DNA of 14,228 bases from Prevotellaceae bacterium (GTDB lineage Bacteria > Bacteroidota > Bacteroidia > Bacteroidales > Bacteroidaceae), in contig JAGKTZ010000051.1 in the NCBI GenBank assembly GCA_021153165.1, positions 1 to 14,228 of the forward strand, in the 5' to 3' direction. Every line of letters begins with the position of its first letter. Position 1 is the first letter of the stretch. Below the pieces are notes generated by a model. The model did not search any database. It was not told where the DNA came from and saw nothing but the letters and a program-made list of their open reading frames with translations. A program made the position numbers and the translations under genes. Positions 1 through 6,378 of the stretch are shown here, piece after piece.

Positions 1-143
1 GTGTCGTACTTGAGCATATATGCTAAATAATCAACTGGGCAGAGGTCGTTAATACCTACGATCTCAATGTCTGTGCGCTTTTGAGCAGCGCGGAAAACGA
101 AACGACCAATACGGCCAAATCCGTTAATACCAACTTTTGTCAT
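1..143 (-). CDS. gap: Glyceraldehyde-3-phosphate dehydrogenase, type I (N-terminal fragment)
   Basis: This is the first 47 codons of a minus-strand gene that runs off the left edge of the window. The protein begins MTKVGINGFGRIGR, the classic N-terminal Rossmann nucleotide-binding signature of phosphorylating GAPDH (GINGFGRIGR, residues 5-14). IND follows at residues 31-33, where the NAD ribose is bound, and then a VDYLAYMLKYD segment typical of the family. GAPDH oxidises glyceraldehyde-3-phosphate to 1,3-bisphosphoglycerate in cytosolic glycolysis, using NAD and phosphate. The catalytic Cys lies outside the window. The ATG at 143-141 is the start because the conserved MxKVGINGFGRIGR begins exactly there. 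No Shine-Dalgarno is visible; the leader is A/T-rich. The gene has its own promoter in the 132-nt gap after the flippase gene, so it is probably transcribed separately. Confidence 0.95.
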   Translation of the reverse strand, partial: MTKVGINGFGRIGRFVFRAAQKRTDIEIVGINDLCPVDYLAYMLKYD

Positions 144-202
144 AATTGTGTTTTTATTTAAGTATTTTGTGAATAAATTAGTTTAGTTTTCAAAAATCGG
201 TG

Positions 203-233
203 CAAATTTAGTGCTTTTTTCTGAAATCCAAGC
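203..233 (-). promoter_or_regulatory. Probable gap promoter, Bacteroides type
   Basis: Reading the minus strand, a perfect TAnnTTTG box (TAAATTTG) lies at 210-203. About 17 nt upstream is TTGG, an imperfect match to the -33 TTTG element. The box is about 60 nt from the gap ATG, which gives a leader of roughly 50 nt. The consensus is established for the Bacteroides primary sigma factor. The assignment to gap is inferred from position and direction. Confidence 0.55.
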
Positions 234-236
234 ACT
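210..236. repeat. Short inverted repeat overlapping the gap promoter
   Basis: AGTGCTT at 210-216 pairs perfectly with AAGCACT at 230-236 across a 13-nt loop. The repeat fills the interval between the -33 and -7 elements of the proposed gap promoter. It could be an operator, or the stem of a weak terminator for the upstream flippase transcript. No T-run follows it on the minus strand, so termination is poorly supported. A 7-bp stem in A/T-rich DNA may also be chance. Confidence 0.35.
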
Positions 237-275
237 CGCATAAGATGTTTTTAGCATTTCGGAGCCAGCGACACC

Positions 276-1736
276 TTATTTTTGCTTTTTACGAAGAATT
301 TTAGCAAAGATAAAGGCCACACATTCTTTCCAAATCTGCACTTTGGCCAATTGCATGATCACAGCATAAATCATTACGGCAACAACAATCTTTGCCAGCA
401 AGCAGAGCAGGAGATTTGAGATAAAGTAGCCTACGCATGCGGCTCCACCGATAGCGAGAAGTGCAGCGAACAGGAATGGCAGGATGTCCCCTAAAGTCTG
501 TAGTACAGTAATACCAGAAAGGCGTCGCGCCAAGATACTCCACACAAAGAGCCATAATACATTGAGTGCAGAGATGCCGTACAATAATATTTGCACGCCG
601 TAGGGATACAGGAACAGAACAAGGGTTAATTGCAACACCAAGAAGGCAGCTGTAGAGCAAAGGTAAGTCGTACTCTGCTGCTTGCTGATGATGAGGTTGG
701 AGAATAGCTGGCAGAGAGGCAATACAGCACCTACCACGGAGAGTGTCTGTAGATAGGGCACACAGGGCAACCATTTTTCGCCAATTGTCAAGGGGATAAA
801 TTCAGGAGCAATCACTGCGAAGCCAAATAGTGCAGGAAAAGATAGCATCGCCGTGAAGCGCAACATTTTTCTGAATATTCGGACTTGCCGCCCTTCCTCT
901 TCATTCACGCTGGTCAGGACTGGCTGCGCCACATTGCCCACCATATTTGTCAGCAAAGTAGAGCACATCGTATTCCACTTATTAGCCTGAGAATATTGTC
1001 CCACCTGCTTGTCGGGATAGTAGTGTCCGAGGATGGTTTGCAGGAACTGATTGTTGAGTGTAGTAAGGAGATTTGTCACCAACAAACGGCTACCGAAACC
1101 AAATATTCTGAAAGCAGGACGCAGGTCTATATTAAATGACGGACGCCAAGGCGAGAAATACCATATCAAAGCTGTGTAGATCATTTTATAACTCAGGTCC
1201 ATCACCACCAAGCTCCATACACCCCACCCTGCTACGGCTGCAATAATCGCAAATACACCTGATAGCATCGAGGATATCACCTGCGACATGGTCTTCTGCT
1301 TGACCATAAGATTTCTGAAGAGATAAGCTGCATGAGCCGTTCCCATACTGGAAAAGACGAAGCCTATAAATATCACACGTCCCAGCAATGTCAATTCGGG
1401 TGTATGATTGAATTCTGCAATCAAGGGGGCGCAGAAAAACAGTGCGACATAAACCGTCACGCTGACCATCATGCTCAGCCAGAACACAGCATTGAAATCC
1501 TCGTGACGTGCTTCTTTTTTCACACAAAGCGCACTTGTGAATCCACCTTCTTGCAGATTTCCCGCAATCACAGAGAATGCAGTAAGCATCGCTACCATAC
1601 CATAATCTTCCACAGAAAGTATGTTGGCCAATACGATACCTATCAGCATCATCACCACTTGCTGCGTGCCATTGCTCAGGGCTGCCCAAAAGAAGCCTTT
1701 AGCCGTACTTTCTTTCAAATTGGATATATTTGACAT
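276..1736 (-). CDS. Polysaccharide flippase, Wzx-like (MOP superfamily)
   Basis: This is a 486-residue integral membrane protein with about 12-14 hydrophobic segments and no cleavable signal peptide. It resembles the lipopolysaccharide/teichuronic-acid/colanic-acid exporters (WzxC/TuaB-type, COG2244). Family features seen are the N-terminal STAKGFFWAALSNGTQQ helix entry, the LANILSVEDYGMVAM segment near residues 36-50, and NLQEGGFTSALCVKK near 55-70. Members move undecaprenyl-linked oligosaccharides from the inner to the outer leaflet of the cytoplasmic membrane. The length is normal for the family and there is no frameshift. The ATG at 1736-1734 gives the usual short cytoplasmic lead before TM1. 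The gene is divergent from a family 2 glycosyltransferase 113 nt away, which fits a role in surface-glycan assembly. The sugar substrate cannot be told. A Lys-rich tail (ILRKKQK) ends the protein. Family confidence is high; substrate is unknown. Confidence 0.88.
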   Translation of the reverse strand: MSNISNLKESTAKGFFWAALSNGTQQVVMMLIGIVLANILSVEDYGMVAMLTAFSVIAGNLQEGGFTSALCVKKEARHEDFNAVFWLSMMVSVTVYVALFFCAPLIAEFNHTPELTLLGRVIFIGFVFSSMGTAHAAYLFRNLMVKQKTMSQVISSMLSGVFAIIAAVAGWGVWSLVVMDLSYKMIYTALIWYFSPWRPSFNIDLRPAFRIFGFGSRLLVTNLLTTLNNQFLQTILGHYYPDKQVGQYSQANKWNTMCSTLLTNMVGNVAQPVLTSVNEEEGRQVRIFRKMLRFTAMLSFPALFGFAVIAPEFIPLTIGEKWLPCVPYLQTLSVVGAVLPLCQLFSNLIISKQQSTTYLCSTAAFLVLQLTLVLFLYPYGVQILLYGISALNVLWLFVWSILARRLSGITVLQTLGDILPFLFAALLAIGGAACVGYFISNLLLCLLAKIVVAVMIYAVIMQLAKVQIWKECVAFIFAKILRKKQK

Positions 1737-1767
1737 GATAAAAGTAAAAAGATAACGAATTCGCCTG

Positions 1768-1775
1768 CAAAATTA
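1768..1775 (-). promoter_or_regulatory. -7 box of flippase promoter
   Basis: The minus strand reads TAATTTTG at 1775-1768, a perfect TAnnTTTG match about 32 nt upstream of the flippase ATG. No clean TTTG lies about 19 nt further upstream; TTCG at 1800-1797 is the nearest approximation. The position fits a transcript with a short leader. Confidence 0.45.
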
Positions 1776-1808
1776 GAGAATAAATCTCACACTTAACGAA
1801 GTAATTAG

Positions 1809-1816
1809 TAATTTTG
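1809..1816 (+). promoter_or_regulatory. -7 box of glycosyltransferase promoter
   Basis: TAATTTTG matches TAnnTTTG exactly, 33 nt upstream of the ATG at 1850. No TTTG is seen at the expected -33 position. It mirrors the identical octamer on the other strand at 1775-1768, so the intergenic region appears to be a divergent promoter pair with boxes 33 nt apart. Confidence 0.45.
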
Positions 1817-1849
1817 TCCATCATTTGACATCAAAATATTTTGCCTACT

Positions 1850-2854
1850 ATGCCATCATCTTCTATCACTATACCACGCATCTCGGTAGTCATGTGTACT
1901 TATAATGGTGCTACCTATTTAGCCGAGCAAATGGAATCTTTGCTACACCAAAGCCTTTTGCCCTATGAAATCATTATCCAGGATGATGGTAGCAAGGACC
2001 AAACTGCCGAGATTGCTACCGAATATGCCCAGCGGTACGACATTGTACAATTTTACCGTCACACTGGTACCCCCGGAATCAATCGTAATTTCTTCTCGGC
2101 CATGCATCGTGCTACAGGAGAGTTGATTGCTATTTGCGATCAAGATGACATCTGGGAATTGGACAAACTCGAAACACAAGTTGCCGCTTTGGGCGACAAA
2201 TTACTGGTGGGTGGCATCAGCCGCCCCTTTGCCACAGATGGCACAGCCGTATCATTTGATAGCCGGGTACCCAATATCGACTTACTACGTATGATGTATG
2301 TGGGCATGATGCCTGGGCACACACAATTATTCCGTCGGGAACTGCTCACGCTACTACCCGAAAATACCTTTTTCATGTACGATTTGCAAACACAGGCCTA
2401 CGCAGCCGCTGCCGAGAGTATTGCCTACGTGCCACGCGTAGTGGTCAATCAGCGACGCCACCTTAGTGCGGCTACATACAATGCACCTACCGACCGCAGC
2501 CACAGCATAGGCAACATCGTTCGTTCTGCATGCGAAAGCCTGCGTATCTACAAGGCGCTACGTCCCAACATCCGTAATCGTTTCGCTCAGTGGGAAGATT
2601 TTCTGACCAAGACCAAACTTGATACTCCCGTCGTACATGATGCTCTGCGAATGGCACGATTGCAACAATCACGAACTCTGTGGGGATGGTTGCGCCTGAC
2701 AGCATTCTGCATCAAGCATCGCCACCGCTTATTCCACGCTCGCGAGACGCGTAGCCTGCTTGCCATCCTGCGCGGTGCATTCTTCCCCATCTCGTGCGCC
2801 ACATATTATAAATATCTATTGAAAGATGCCAAATACAAGGGCACTGCGCCATAA
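1850..2854 (+). CDS. Family 2 glycosyltransferase (GT-A fold)
   Basis: This is a 334-residue cytoplasmic or membrane-associated enzyme predicted to transfer a sugar from a nucleotide-sugar donor in surface-polysaccharide synthesis. Numbering from ATG 1850, the N-terminal GT-A core starts ISVVMCTYNGATYL (11-24), with the nucleotide-binding DDGS at 45-48. The metal-binding DxD-type motif is DQDD at 97-100 in ICDQDDIW, typical of rhamnosyl/galactosyltransferase-like GT2 enzymes. A basic, aromatic C-terminal half (about 220-330) follows, with no clear TM helix. The frame is also open from a TTG at 1841, but ATG 1850 is preferred: it is the first ATG, and the catalytic domain begins 10 residues after it, as usual. 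No Shine-Dalgarno is visible. It is divergent from the flippase and followed by a long palindrome that may end its transcript. Donor and acceptor sugars are not deducible. Confidence 0.88.
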   Translation: MPSSSITIPRISVVMCTYNGATYLAEQMESLLHQSLLPYEIIIQDDGSKDQTAEIATEYAQRYDIVQFYRHTGTPGINRNFFSAMHRATGELIAICDQDDIWELDKLETQVAALGDKLLVGGISRPFATDGTAVSFDSRVPNIDLLRMMYVGMMPGHTQLFRRELLTLLPENTFFMYDLQTQAYAAAAESIAYVPRVVVNQRRHLSAATYNAPTDRSHSIGNIVRSACESLRIYKALRPNIRNRFAQWEDFLTKTKLDTPVVHDALRMARLQQSRTLWGWLRLTAFCIKHRHRLFHARETRSLLAILRGAFFPISCATYYKYLLKDAKYKGTAP

Positions 2855-2916
2855 AAAAGCCCTACTCTGCCAAGCAGAAATTAAGCATTAGAAATTAGGC
2901 AGAAAAGCCAACTTTC

Positions 2917-2975
2917 ACGAGCCGTCGCGAAATTTTAAAAAACCTAGACCTTTTTTAAATTTCGCGACGGCTCGT
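2917..2975. repeat. Near-perfect 25-bp inverted repeat, possible bidirectional terminator or repeat element
   Basis: The left arm (2917-2942) starts ACGAGCCGTCGCGAAATTT and the right arm (2951-2975) ends AAATTTCGCGACGGCTCGT. Every base pairs except one extra T in the left arm. The 8-nt loop is CCTAGACC (2943-2950). The G/C-rich base and A/T-rich tip are unusual for a simple terminator. However, a second small hairpin (AAAAAAG, GTTAGA, CTTTTTT) and a run of eight T follow at 2979-2999, so it could end the glycosyltransferase transcript. It could equally be a dispersed palindromic element. Its function is inferred; the pairing is direct. Confidence 0.8.
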
Positions 2976-3180
2976 TTAAAAAAGGTTAGACTTTTTTTTC
3001 TAACACATAAAATCACAGAGATACAGCTCTGAGATACGCCTCGTCTCTATATCCACCTCTTGATTTTTTAAGATACTTTTGATTATTTGTTCAAAACAGA
3101 CAACTCAGTAAATTACTGAAAGTTGCGTTTAATACTTATCTTTTTAACACAAAATGAGATGTGATTTTTGCAAAATCCAC

Positions 3181-3211
3181 TTTGCATTTATTAAAGAAAA
3201 TATTACCTTTG
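3181..3211 (+). promoter_or_regulatory. Main nuo operon promoter, Bacteroides type
   Basis: TTTG at 3181-3184 is followed by exactly 19 nt and then TACCTTTG at 3204-3211, a full match to the known Bacteroides -33/-7 consensus (TTTG, TAnnTTTG). Transcription would start near 3218. It is the best two-part promoter in the window and is followed only by the nuo genes. It leaves an unusually long leader of about 318 nt before nuoA. Confidence 0.7.
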
Positions 3212-3255
3212 CGGTTGCTTAAAAGACGAACAGTGTGAAAAAGGGTAATCATCAC

Positions 3256-3386
3256 ATGCCTGCCGACATGGCAGCAAAGTGGTATATATATTTGAAAAGC
3301 GAGGAGCAAGCGTGCTCTTTGCCATTATTTTGATGTCCGTGCTCTGGTATGCTCTGCATGCTGTGGGTGCGGCAGTTCGTTTTTAA
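3256..3386 (+). other. Two overlapping mini-ORFs in the nuo leader (possible leader peptides)
   Basis: ATG 3256 opens a 25-codon frame (MPADMAAKWYIYLKSEEQAC, then SLPLF) ending TGA at 3331-3333. The next ATG (3333-3335) overlaps that stop as TGATG and opens a 17-codon frame (MSVLWYALHAVGAAVRF) ending TAA at 3384-3386. The last codons of the first ORF run through the 10-bp hairpin at 3299-3322. Stop/start overlap is how translationally coupled genes look, but frames this short occur by chance. AAAAAGGG (3237-3244) is the only Shine-Dalgarno-like run upstream. Neither peptide is recognised. Confidence 0.2.
3299..3322 (+). promoter_or_regulatory. Leader hairpin, 10-bp stem with AGCG tetraloop
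   Basis: GCGAGGAGCA (3299-3308) pairs with TGCTCTTTGC (3313-3322) over all ten positions, two of them G-U, around an AGCG loop. Four A precede it, and CATTATTTT follows, a weak U-rich tail. It could act as an attenuator about 80 nt into the transcript, or as a stability element. The stem is seen directly; the role is inferred. Confidence 0.45.
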
Positions 3387-3535
3387 GCCCCTGATGCCGC
3401 AGTGATGCGCCATCGCCACCCTTAACTTTGTACATATGCACCGATTCTGTGAAGTGTTGTGACGAAGTATTCAGACACACTGTTTGGCTTTTGAAGTAAA
3501 AAGAAAATTTAGTATTAACAATAACACAAAAGAGT

Positions 3536-3886
3536 ATGAACTTTACCTTATTTGTCACAGCTTTGTCGACAGGTATCTTGTTCGTTGCCGTTGTGACGAT
3601 TTTGGCTAAACTGATTTCGCCACGCAGTTTCAACGAGCAAAAGGAAGAGCCCTACGAATGTGGTATCCCTACACGTGGCCGCTCATGGATGCAGTTCCGC
3701 ATAGGTTACTACTTGTTTGCCATCCTCTTCCTGATGTTCGATGTGGAAACGATGTTCCTCTATCCTTGGGCCATCGTGATGAGTGAGTTGGGACCCAATG
3801 GCCTCTACTGCGTGCTCTTCTTCCTCTTTGTCTTAGTTCTGGGCTTGGCATACGCCTGGAAGAAAGGAGCTTTGAAATGGCAATGA
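3536..3886 (+). CDS. nuoA: Complex I subunit NuoA (ND3 family)
   Basis: This is a 116-residue membrane subunit of NADH-quinone oxidoreductase-type complex I, of normal length. It has three TM helices (about residues 5-26, 57-79 and 88-110). The loop after TM1 carries YECG (Tyr40-Glu41-Cys42-Gly43), the conserved ND3 loop cysteine that lies near the quinone cavity. TM2 carries FDVE (68-71), whose acidic residues belong to the proton path at the NuoH/NuoA/NuoJ interface. ATG 3536 gives the standard N-terminus; upstream is A/T-rich (ACAAAAGAGT) with no Shine-Dalgarno. It is the first gene of the operon and overlaps nuoB by 10 nt, so the two are probably translationally coupled. The Shine-Dalgarno for nuoB lies within its 3' end. 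Confidence 0.97.
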   Translation: MNFTLFVTALSTGILFVAVVTILAKLISPRSFNEQKEEPYECGIPTRGRSWMQFRIGYYLFAILFLMFDVETMFLYPWAIVMSELGPNGLYCVLFFLFVLVLGLAYAWKKGALKWQ

Positions 3887-4515
3887 TGAAGAAACCTAAG
3901 ATTAAAAACATTCCTTACGAGGAATTCAAGGACAATGAAACGTTCGAACAATTGGTGGCTGAACTCAATCAAAACGGCACCAATGTTATCGTAAGAACCC
4001 TGGACGAATTGATCGACTGGGGTCGCTCGAATTCATTGTGGCCATTGACCTTTGCCACCAGTTGCTGTGGTATCGAATTTATGGCAACCTGTGCTGCACG
4101 TTACGATATCGCACGTTTCGGATTTGAGATCACGCGTAATAGTCCTCGTCAAGCAGACGTTATATTAGTAAGCGGTACGATCACAACAAAGATGGCGCCC
4201 GTATTGAAGCGCCTGTATGACCAAATGGCAGACCCCAAGTACGTAGTAGCAGTTGGTGGATGCGCTATTTCCGGCGGTCCTTTCTGCAAGTCCTACCACG
4301 TAGTGAAGGGTGTAGACCAAGTGATTCCGGTGGACGTATATGTGCCAGGTTGTCCCCCAAGACCCGAATCATTCCTCTATGGTATGATGCAATTGCAGAG
4401 AAAGGTCAAGGCGGAAAACTTCTTCGGTACAACCAATCGCAAGGAAAATGACCCCTATAGCTTGAAGATGGACAAGGAGAATGAACAAATTCTAAACGAA
4501 CTGGAGGAGGCTTAA
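3877..4515 (+). CDS. nuoB: Complex I subunit NuoB (N2 iron-sulfur subunit, PSST/20 kDa)
   Basis: This 212-residue peripheral-arm subunit holds the terminal 4Fe-4S cluster N2, which passes electrons to quinone. The four ligands are visible: the tandem Cys63-Cys64 (TSCCGIEFMA), Cys129 (VAVGGCAISGG) and Cys159 (VPGCPPRPE). The start at 3877 is preferred over the ATGs at 3883 and 3886, because AAAGGAG (3863-3869) ends 7 nt before it. This places the start inside the nuoA stop region. An acidic, Lys/Asn-rich tail (about 185-212) extends beyond the conserved core and is longer than in many bacterial NuoB proteins. The nuoCD start is 4 nt after the stop codon, with GGAGGAGG inside the nuoB end. All catalytic residues are intact. 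Confidence 0.97.
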   Translation: MAMMKKPKIKNIPYEEFKDNETFEQLVAELNQNGTNVIVRTLDELIDWGRSNSLWPLTFATSCCGIEFMATCAARYDIARFGFEITRNSPRQADVILVSGTITTKMAPVLKRLYDQMADPKYVVAVGGCAISGGPFCKSYHVVKGVDQVIPVDVYVPGCPPRPESFLYGMMQLQRKVKAENFFGTTNRKENDPYSLKMDKENEQILNELEEA

Positions 4516-4518
4516 ACT

Positions 4519-6225
4519 ATGGAAAATATAGAAAAAAATACAGCAGTACAGCCTGAAGCAAAAGCAGAAGCTCCCAAAGCGCCCGATGCTGTTGCACCAA
4601 AAGTGGTAAAACCCGCTGTGGCTAAACCAGTACCCGCTGCCCCGACAACTCCAGCAGAAAATGCGTTGGATTTGGTAGAATTGACACAAGATAATTTCCG
4701 CCAGACTATTGAAGCAGATTATCAAGCGGGATTCACCTTCTTGGAATGCCTCACTGGTATGGACTGGGGAGAAGAAGGCCTCGGCGTAATATATAATATA
4801 GAAAACCCAGAAACAGGCGCTCGCAAATGCTATAAGATTAAGACAGCAGACCGAGTGAATCCTGTGTTGCCCAGCGTATGCACTTGGTATGATATTGCCA
4901 ACATCTACGAACGCGAAGCGTATGATTTCTATGGTATCAAGTTCGTAGGTAATCCAGATATGCGCCGCATCTATTTGCGCGAAGACTGGGTGGGATATCC
5001 TATGCGTAAGGACGACGAACCAGAAAAGTTCAATCCCACACGCATGACCAACGAACCTTTGGCTGACGAAACCTCTGGTTTGATGTACGATGAAGATGGT
5101 GTGAACTATCATACTGAACGCAGCAAAATCTTTGAAGCAGATGACTACGTAGTCAATATTGGTCCTCAGCACCCTTCAACTCACGGTGTATTGCACTTCC
5201 GCGTGAAATTGGAAGGCGAAACTATTCGTAAGATTGATCCAGTATTGGGTTATATCCACCGCGGTGTAGAAAAGCTGAACGAACAAATGACTTATCCACA
5301 AACCCTGGCATTGACAGACCGTCTGGACTACTTGGGCGCAATGCAAAACCGCCATGCACTGTGTATGTGTATCGAGAAGGCAATGGGGGTGGAAGTGAGC
5401 GATCGTGTGCAGGTGATCCGTACTATCATGGACGAATTGCAACGTATCGACTCGCATATTTTGTTCTTCTCTTGTTTGGCTCAAGACTTGGGTGCTACGA
5501 CAGCGTTCCTTTATGGTTTCCGCGACAGAGAAAAGATACTTGACATCTTCGAAGAAACCTGTGGTGGCCGTTTGATCCTCAACTACAACACTATCGGCGG
5601 TGTGATGGCTGATATCCATCCTAATTTCCAAAAACGTGTGAAGGAGTTTATCCCCTACATGCGTAAGGCAATTCGTGAATATTACGATGTATTCATCAAC
5701 AATGTCATCTTCCGCAATCGTGCTATTGGTGTGGGTATTCTGTCAAAAGAAGATTGTATCTCGTATGGTTGTACTGGTGGTACAGGTCGTGCTTCAGGTT
5801 GGCACAATGACGTGCGTAAGCGTATGCCATACGCTGCCTACGACAAAGTGCAGTTCAACGAAGTGGTACGTACTGAAGGCGATAGTTATGCACGTACATT
5901 GGTACGTATGGATGAGATCCTGGAAAGTTTGAGTATCATCGAACAATTGATAGACAACATTCCCGAAGGCAACTATCAAGAAAAGATGAAGCCAATCATC
6001 AAAGTGCCTGCAGGAACTTATTATTCGGCTGTAGAGGGTAGCCGTGGAGAATTCGGTGTATTGCTGGAAAGCCGTGGAGACAAATCACCCTATCGTTTGC
6101 ACTACCGCTCAACTGGACTTCCACTTGTGGCAGTAATGGACCACGTATGCCAAGGCCATATGTTGGCAGACTTGATCACCATTGGCGGTACGCTAGACTA
6201 TGTAGTTCCTGATATCGATAGATAA
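4519..6225 (+). CDS. nuoCD: Fused complex I subunit NuoCD (30 kDa + 49 kDa)
   Basis: This 568-residue fusion of NuoC and NuoD forms part of the quinone-binding connecting module. Residues 1-10 are followed by an Ala/Pro/Lys/Val-rich low-complexity stretch (about 11-46). A short NuoC domain follows (about 50-165), with the signature EREAYDFYGIKF (131-142) and NPDMRRIYL (145-153). After a linker, the NuoD domain starts near 208. It has NIGPQHPSTHG (213-223), including the quinone-site His218, then GYIHRGVEKL (244-253) and the conserved Tyr259 in EQMTYPQ. The C-terminus LDYVVPDIDR matches the usual DxVxGxVDR-like end, a short quinone-loop tail. GGAGGAGG (4503-4510) lies 8 nt before the ATG. The fusion is known in E. 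coli and Bacteroidota. In E. coli nuoE, F and G follow; here nuoH follows directly after 153 nt. Confidence 0.96.
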   Translation: MENIEKNTAVQPEAKAEAPKAPDAVAPKVVKPAVAKPVPAAPTTPAENALDLVELTQDNFRQTIEADYQAGFTFLECLTGMDWGEEGLGVIYNIENPETGARKCYKIKTADRVNPVLPSVCTWYDIANIYEREAYDFYGIKFVGNPDMRRIYLREDWVGYPMRKDDEPEKFNPTRMTNEPLADETSGLMYDEDGVNYHTERSKIFEADDYVVNIGPQHPSTHGVLHFRVKLEGETIRKIDPVLGYIHRGVEKLNEQMTYPQTLALTDRLDYLGAMQNRHALCMCIEKAMGVEVSDRVQVIRTIMDELQRIDSHILFFSCLAQDLGATTAFLYGFRDREKILDIFEETCGGRLILNYNTIGGVMADIHPNFQKRVKEFIPYMRKAIREYYDVFINNVIFRNRAIGVGILSKEDCISYGCTGGTGRASGWHNDVRKRMPYAAYDKVQFNEVVRTEGDSYARTLVRMDEILESLSIIEQLIDNIPEGNYQEKMKPIIKVPAGTYYSAVEGSRGEFGVLLESRGDKSPYRLHYRSTGLPLVAVMDHVCQGHMLADLITIGGTLDYVVPDIDR

Positions 6226-6378
6226 AATGAATGAAGATAGGTTGGGAAACAAAAAGGAGTGAGTAGAATTTACGATTAAAATAAAAAACACTCATATCTT
6301 TTTTCGAGACCCCATATATTATATATAATGTGTCGTCTCTCAACTCTCAATCTCTTTAATAAAAGATTCAAATAAATT
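6226..6378 (+). other. 153-nt spacer between nuoCD and nuoH
   Basis: This is noncoding, very A/T-rich DNA at the point where nuoE-F-G would sit in a 14-gene operon. It contains a 12-bp palindrome ATTATATATAAT (6318-6329) flanked by GAGAC (6306-6310) and GTCTC (6335-6339), and an A6/T6 pairing around CACTCATATC. No remnant of NuoE, NuoF or NuoG is readable. An 11-codon ORF at 6227-6262 is probably chance. No TAnnTTTG box was found, so an internal promoter is not supported. An RNA-processing or stability role is possible. Confidence 0.5.

Larger units (their letters stand above)
2855..3535. other. 681-nt intergenic region before the nuo operon
   Basis: No convincing long gene is present on either strand. 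From left to right it holds a weak TCTGCC/GGCAGA inverted repeat (2866-2871 with 2898-2903), a strong palindrome (2917-2975), and a T-run (2992-2999). A very A/T-rich stretch follows (3000-3180), then a Bacteroides-type promoter (3181-3211). Last is a leader of clearly higher G+C content (about 3215-3422) with hairpins and mini-ORFs, then an A/T-rich run into nuoA. The minus-strand reading frame at 3325-3633 overlaps nuoA antisense and shows no family features. Confidence 0.8.
3218..3535 (+). promoter_or_regulatory. Structured nuo 5' leader
   Basis: This is the inferred untranslated leader between the promoter and the nuoA ATG. It shows CTGCC/GGCAG at 3260-3264 and 3270-3274 (loop GACAT). A 10-bp stem lies at 3299-3322. 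TGCGGCA/TGCCGCA pairs at 3368-3374 and 3395-3401. The hexamer TGCTCT occurs three times (3313, 3340, 3350), and each copy can pair with GGAGCA at 3303-3308, giving mutually exclusive folds. The leader is richer in G+C than the DNA either side until about 3422. It matches no riboswitch class I can recognise. Attenuation, an embedded small RNA, or plain leader are all possible. Confidence 0.45.

Noticed and set aside
301..1733. Several frames of 130-170 codons in other frames of the flippase gene
   Set aside because: They overlap a complete, recognisable membrane protein and show no domain signatures.
1841..1849. TTG start for the glycosyltransferase
   Set aside because: It adds only three residues, and the in-frame ATG at 1850 is a better start with normal distance to the catalytic core.
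3423..3430. TAACTTTG, a second possible nuo promoter -7 box
   Set aside because: It matches TAnnTTTG but has no TTTG near 3400, while the upstream pair at 3181-3211 has both elements at ideal spacing. It could still be a minor start.
3325..3633. 102-codon minus-strand frame across the nuo leader and nuoA start
   Set aside because: It is antisense to nuoA, resembles no family, and would run through the promoter-leader region. Likely a chance frame.
4492..5172. 226-codon minus-strand frame opposite nuoCD
   Set aside because: It is the mirror of a well-supported NuoCD coding region. Its Cys/Phe/Ile-rich composition is typical of antisense translation.
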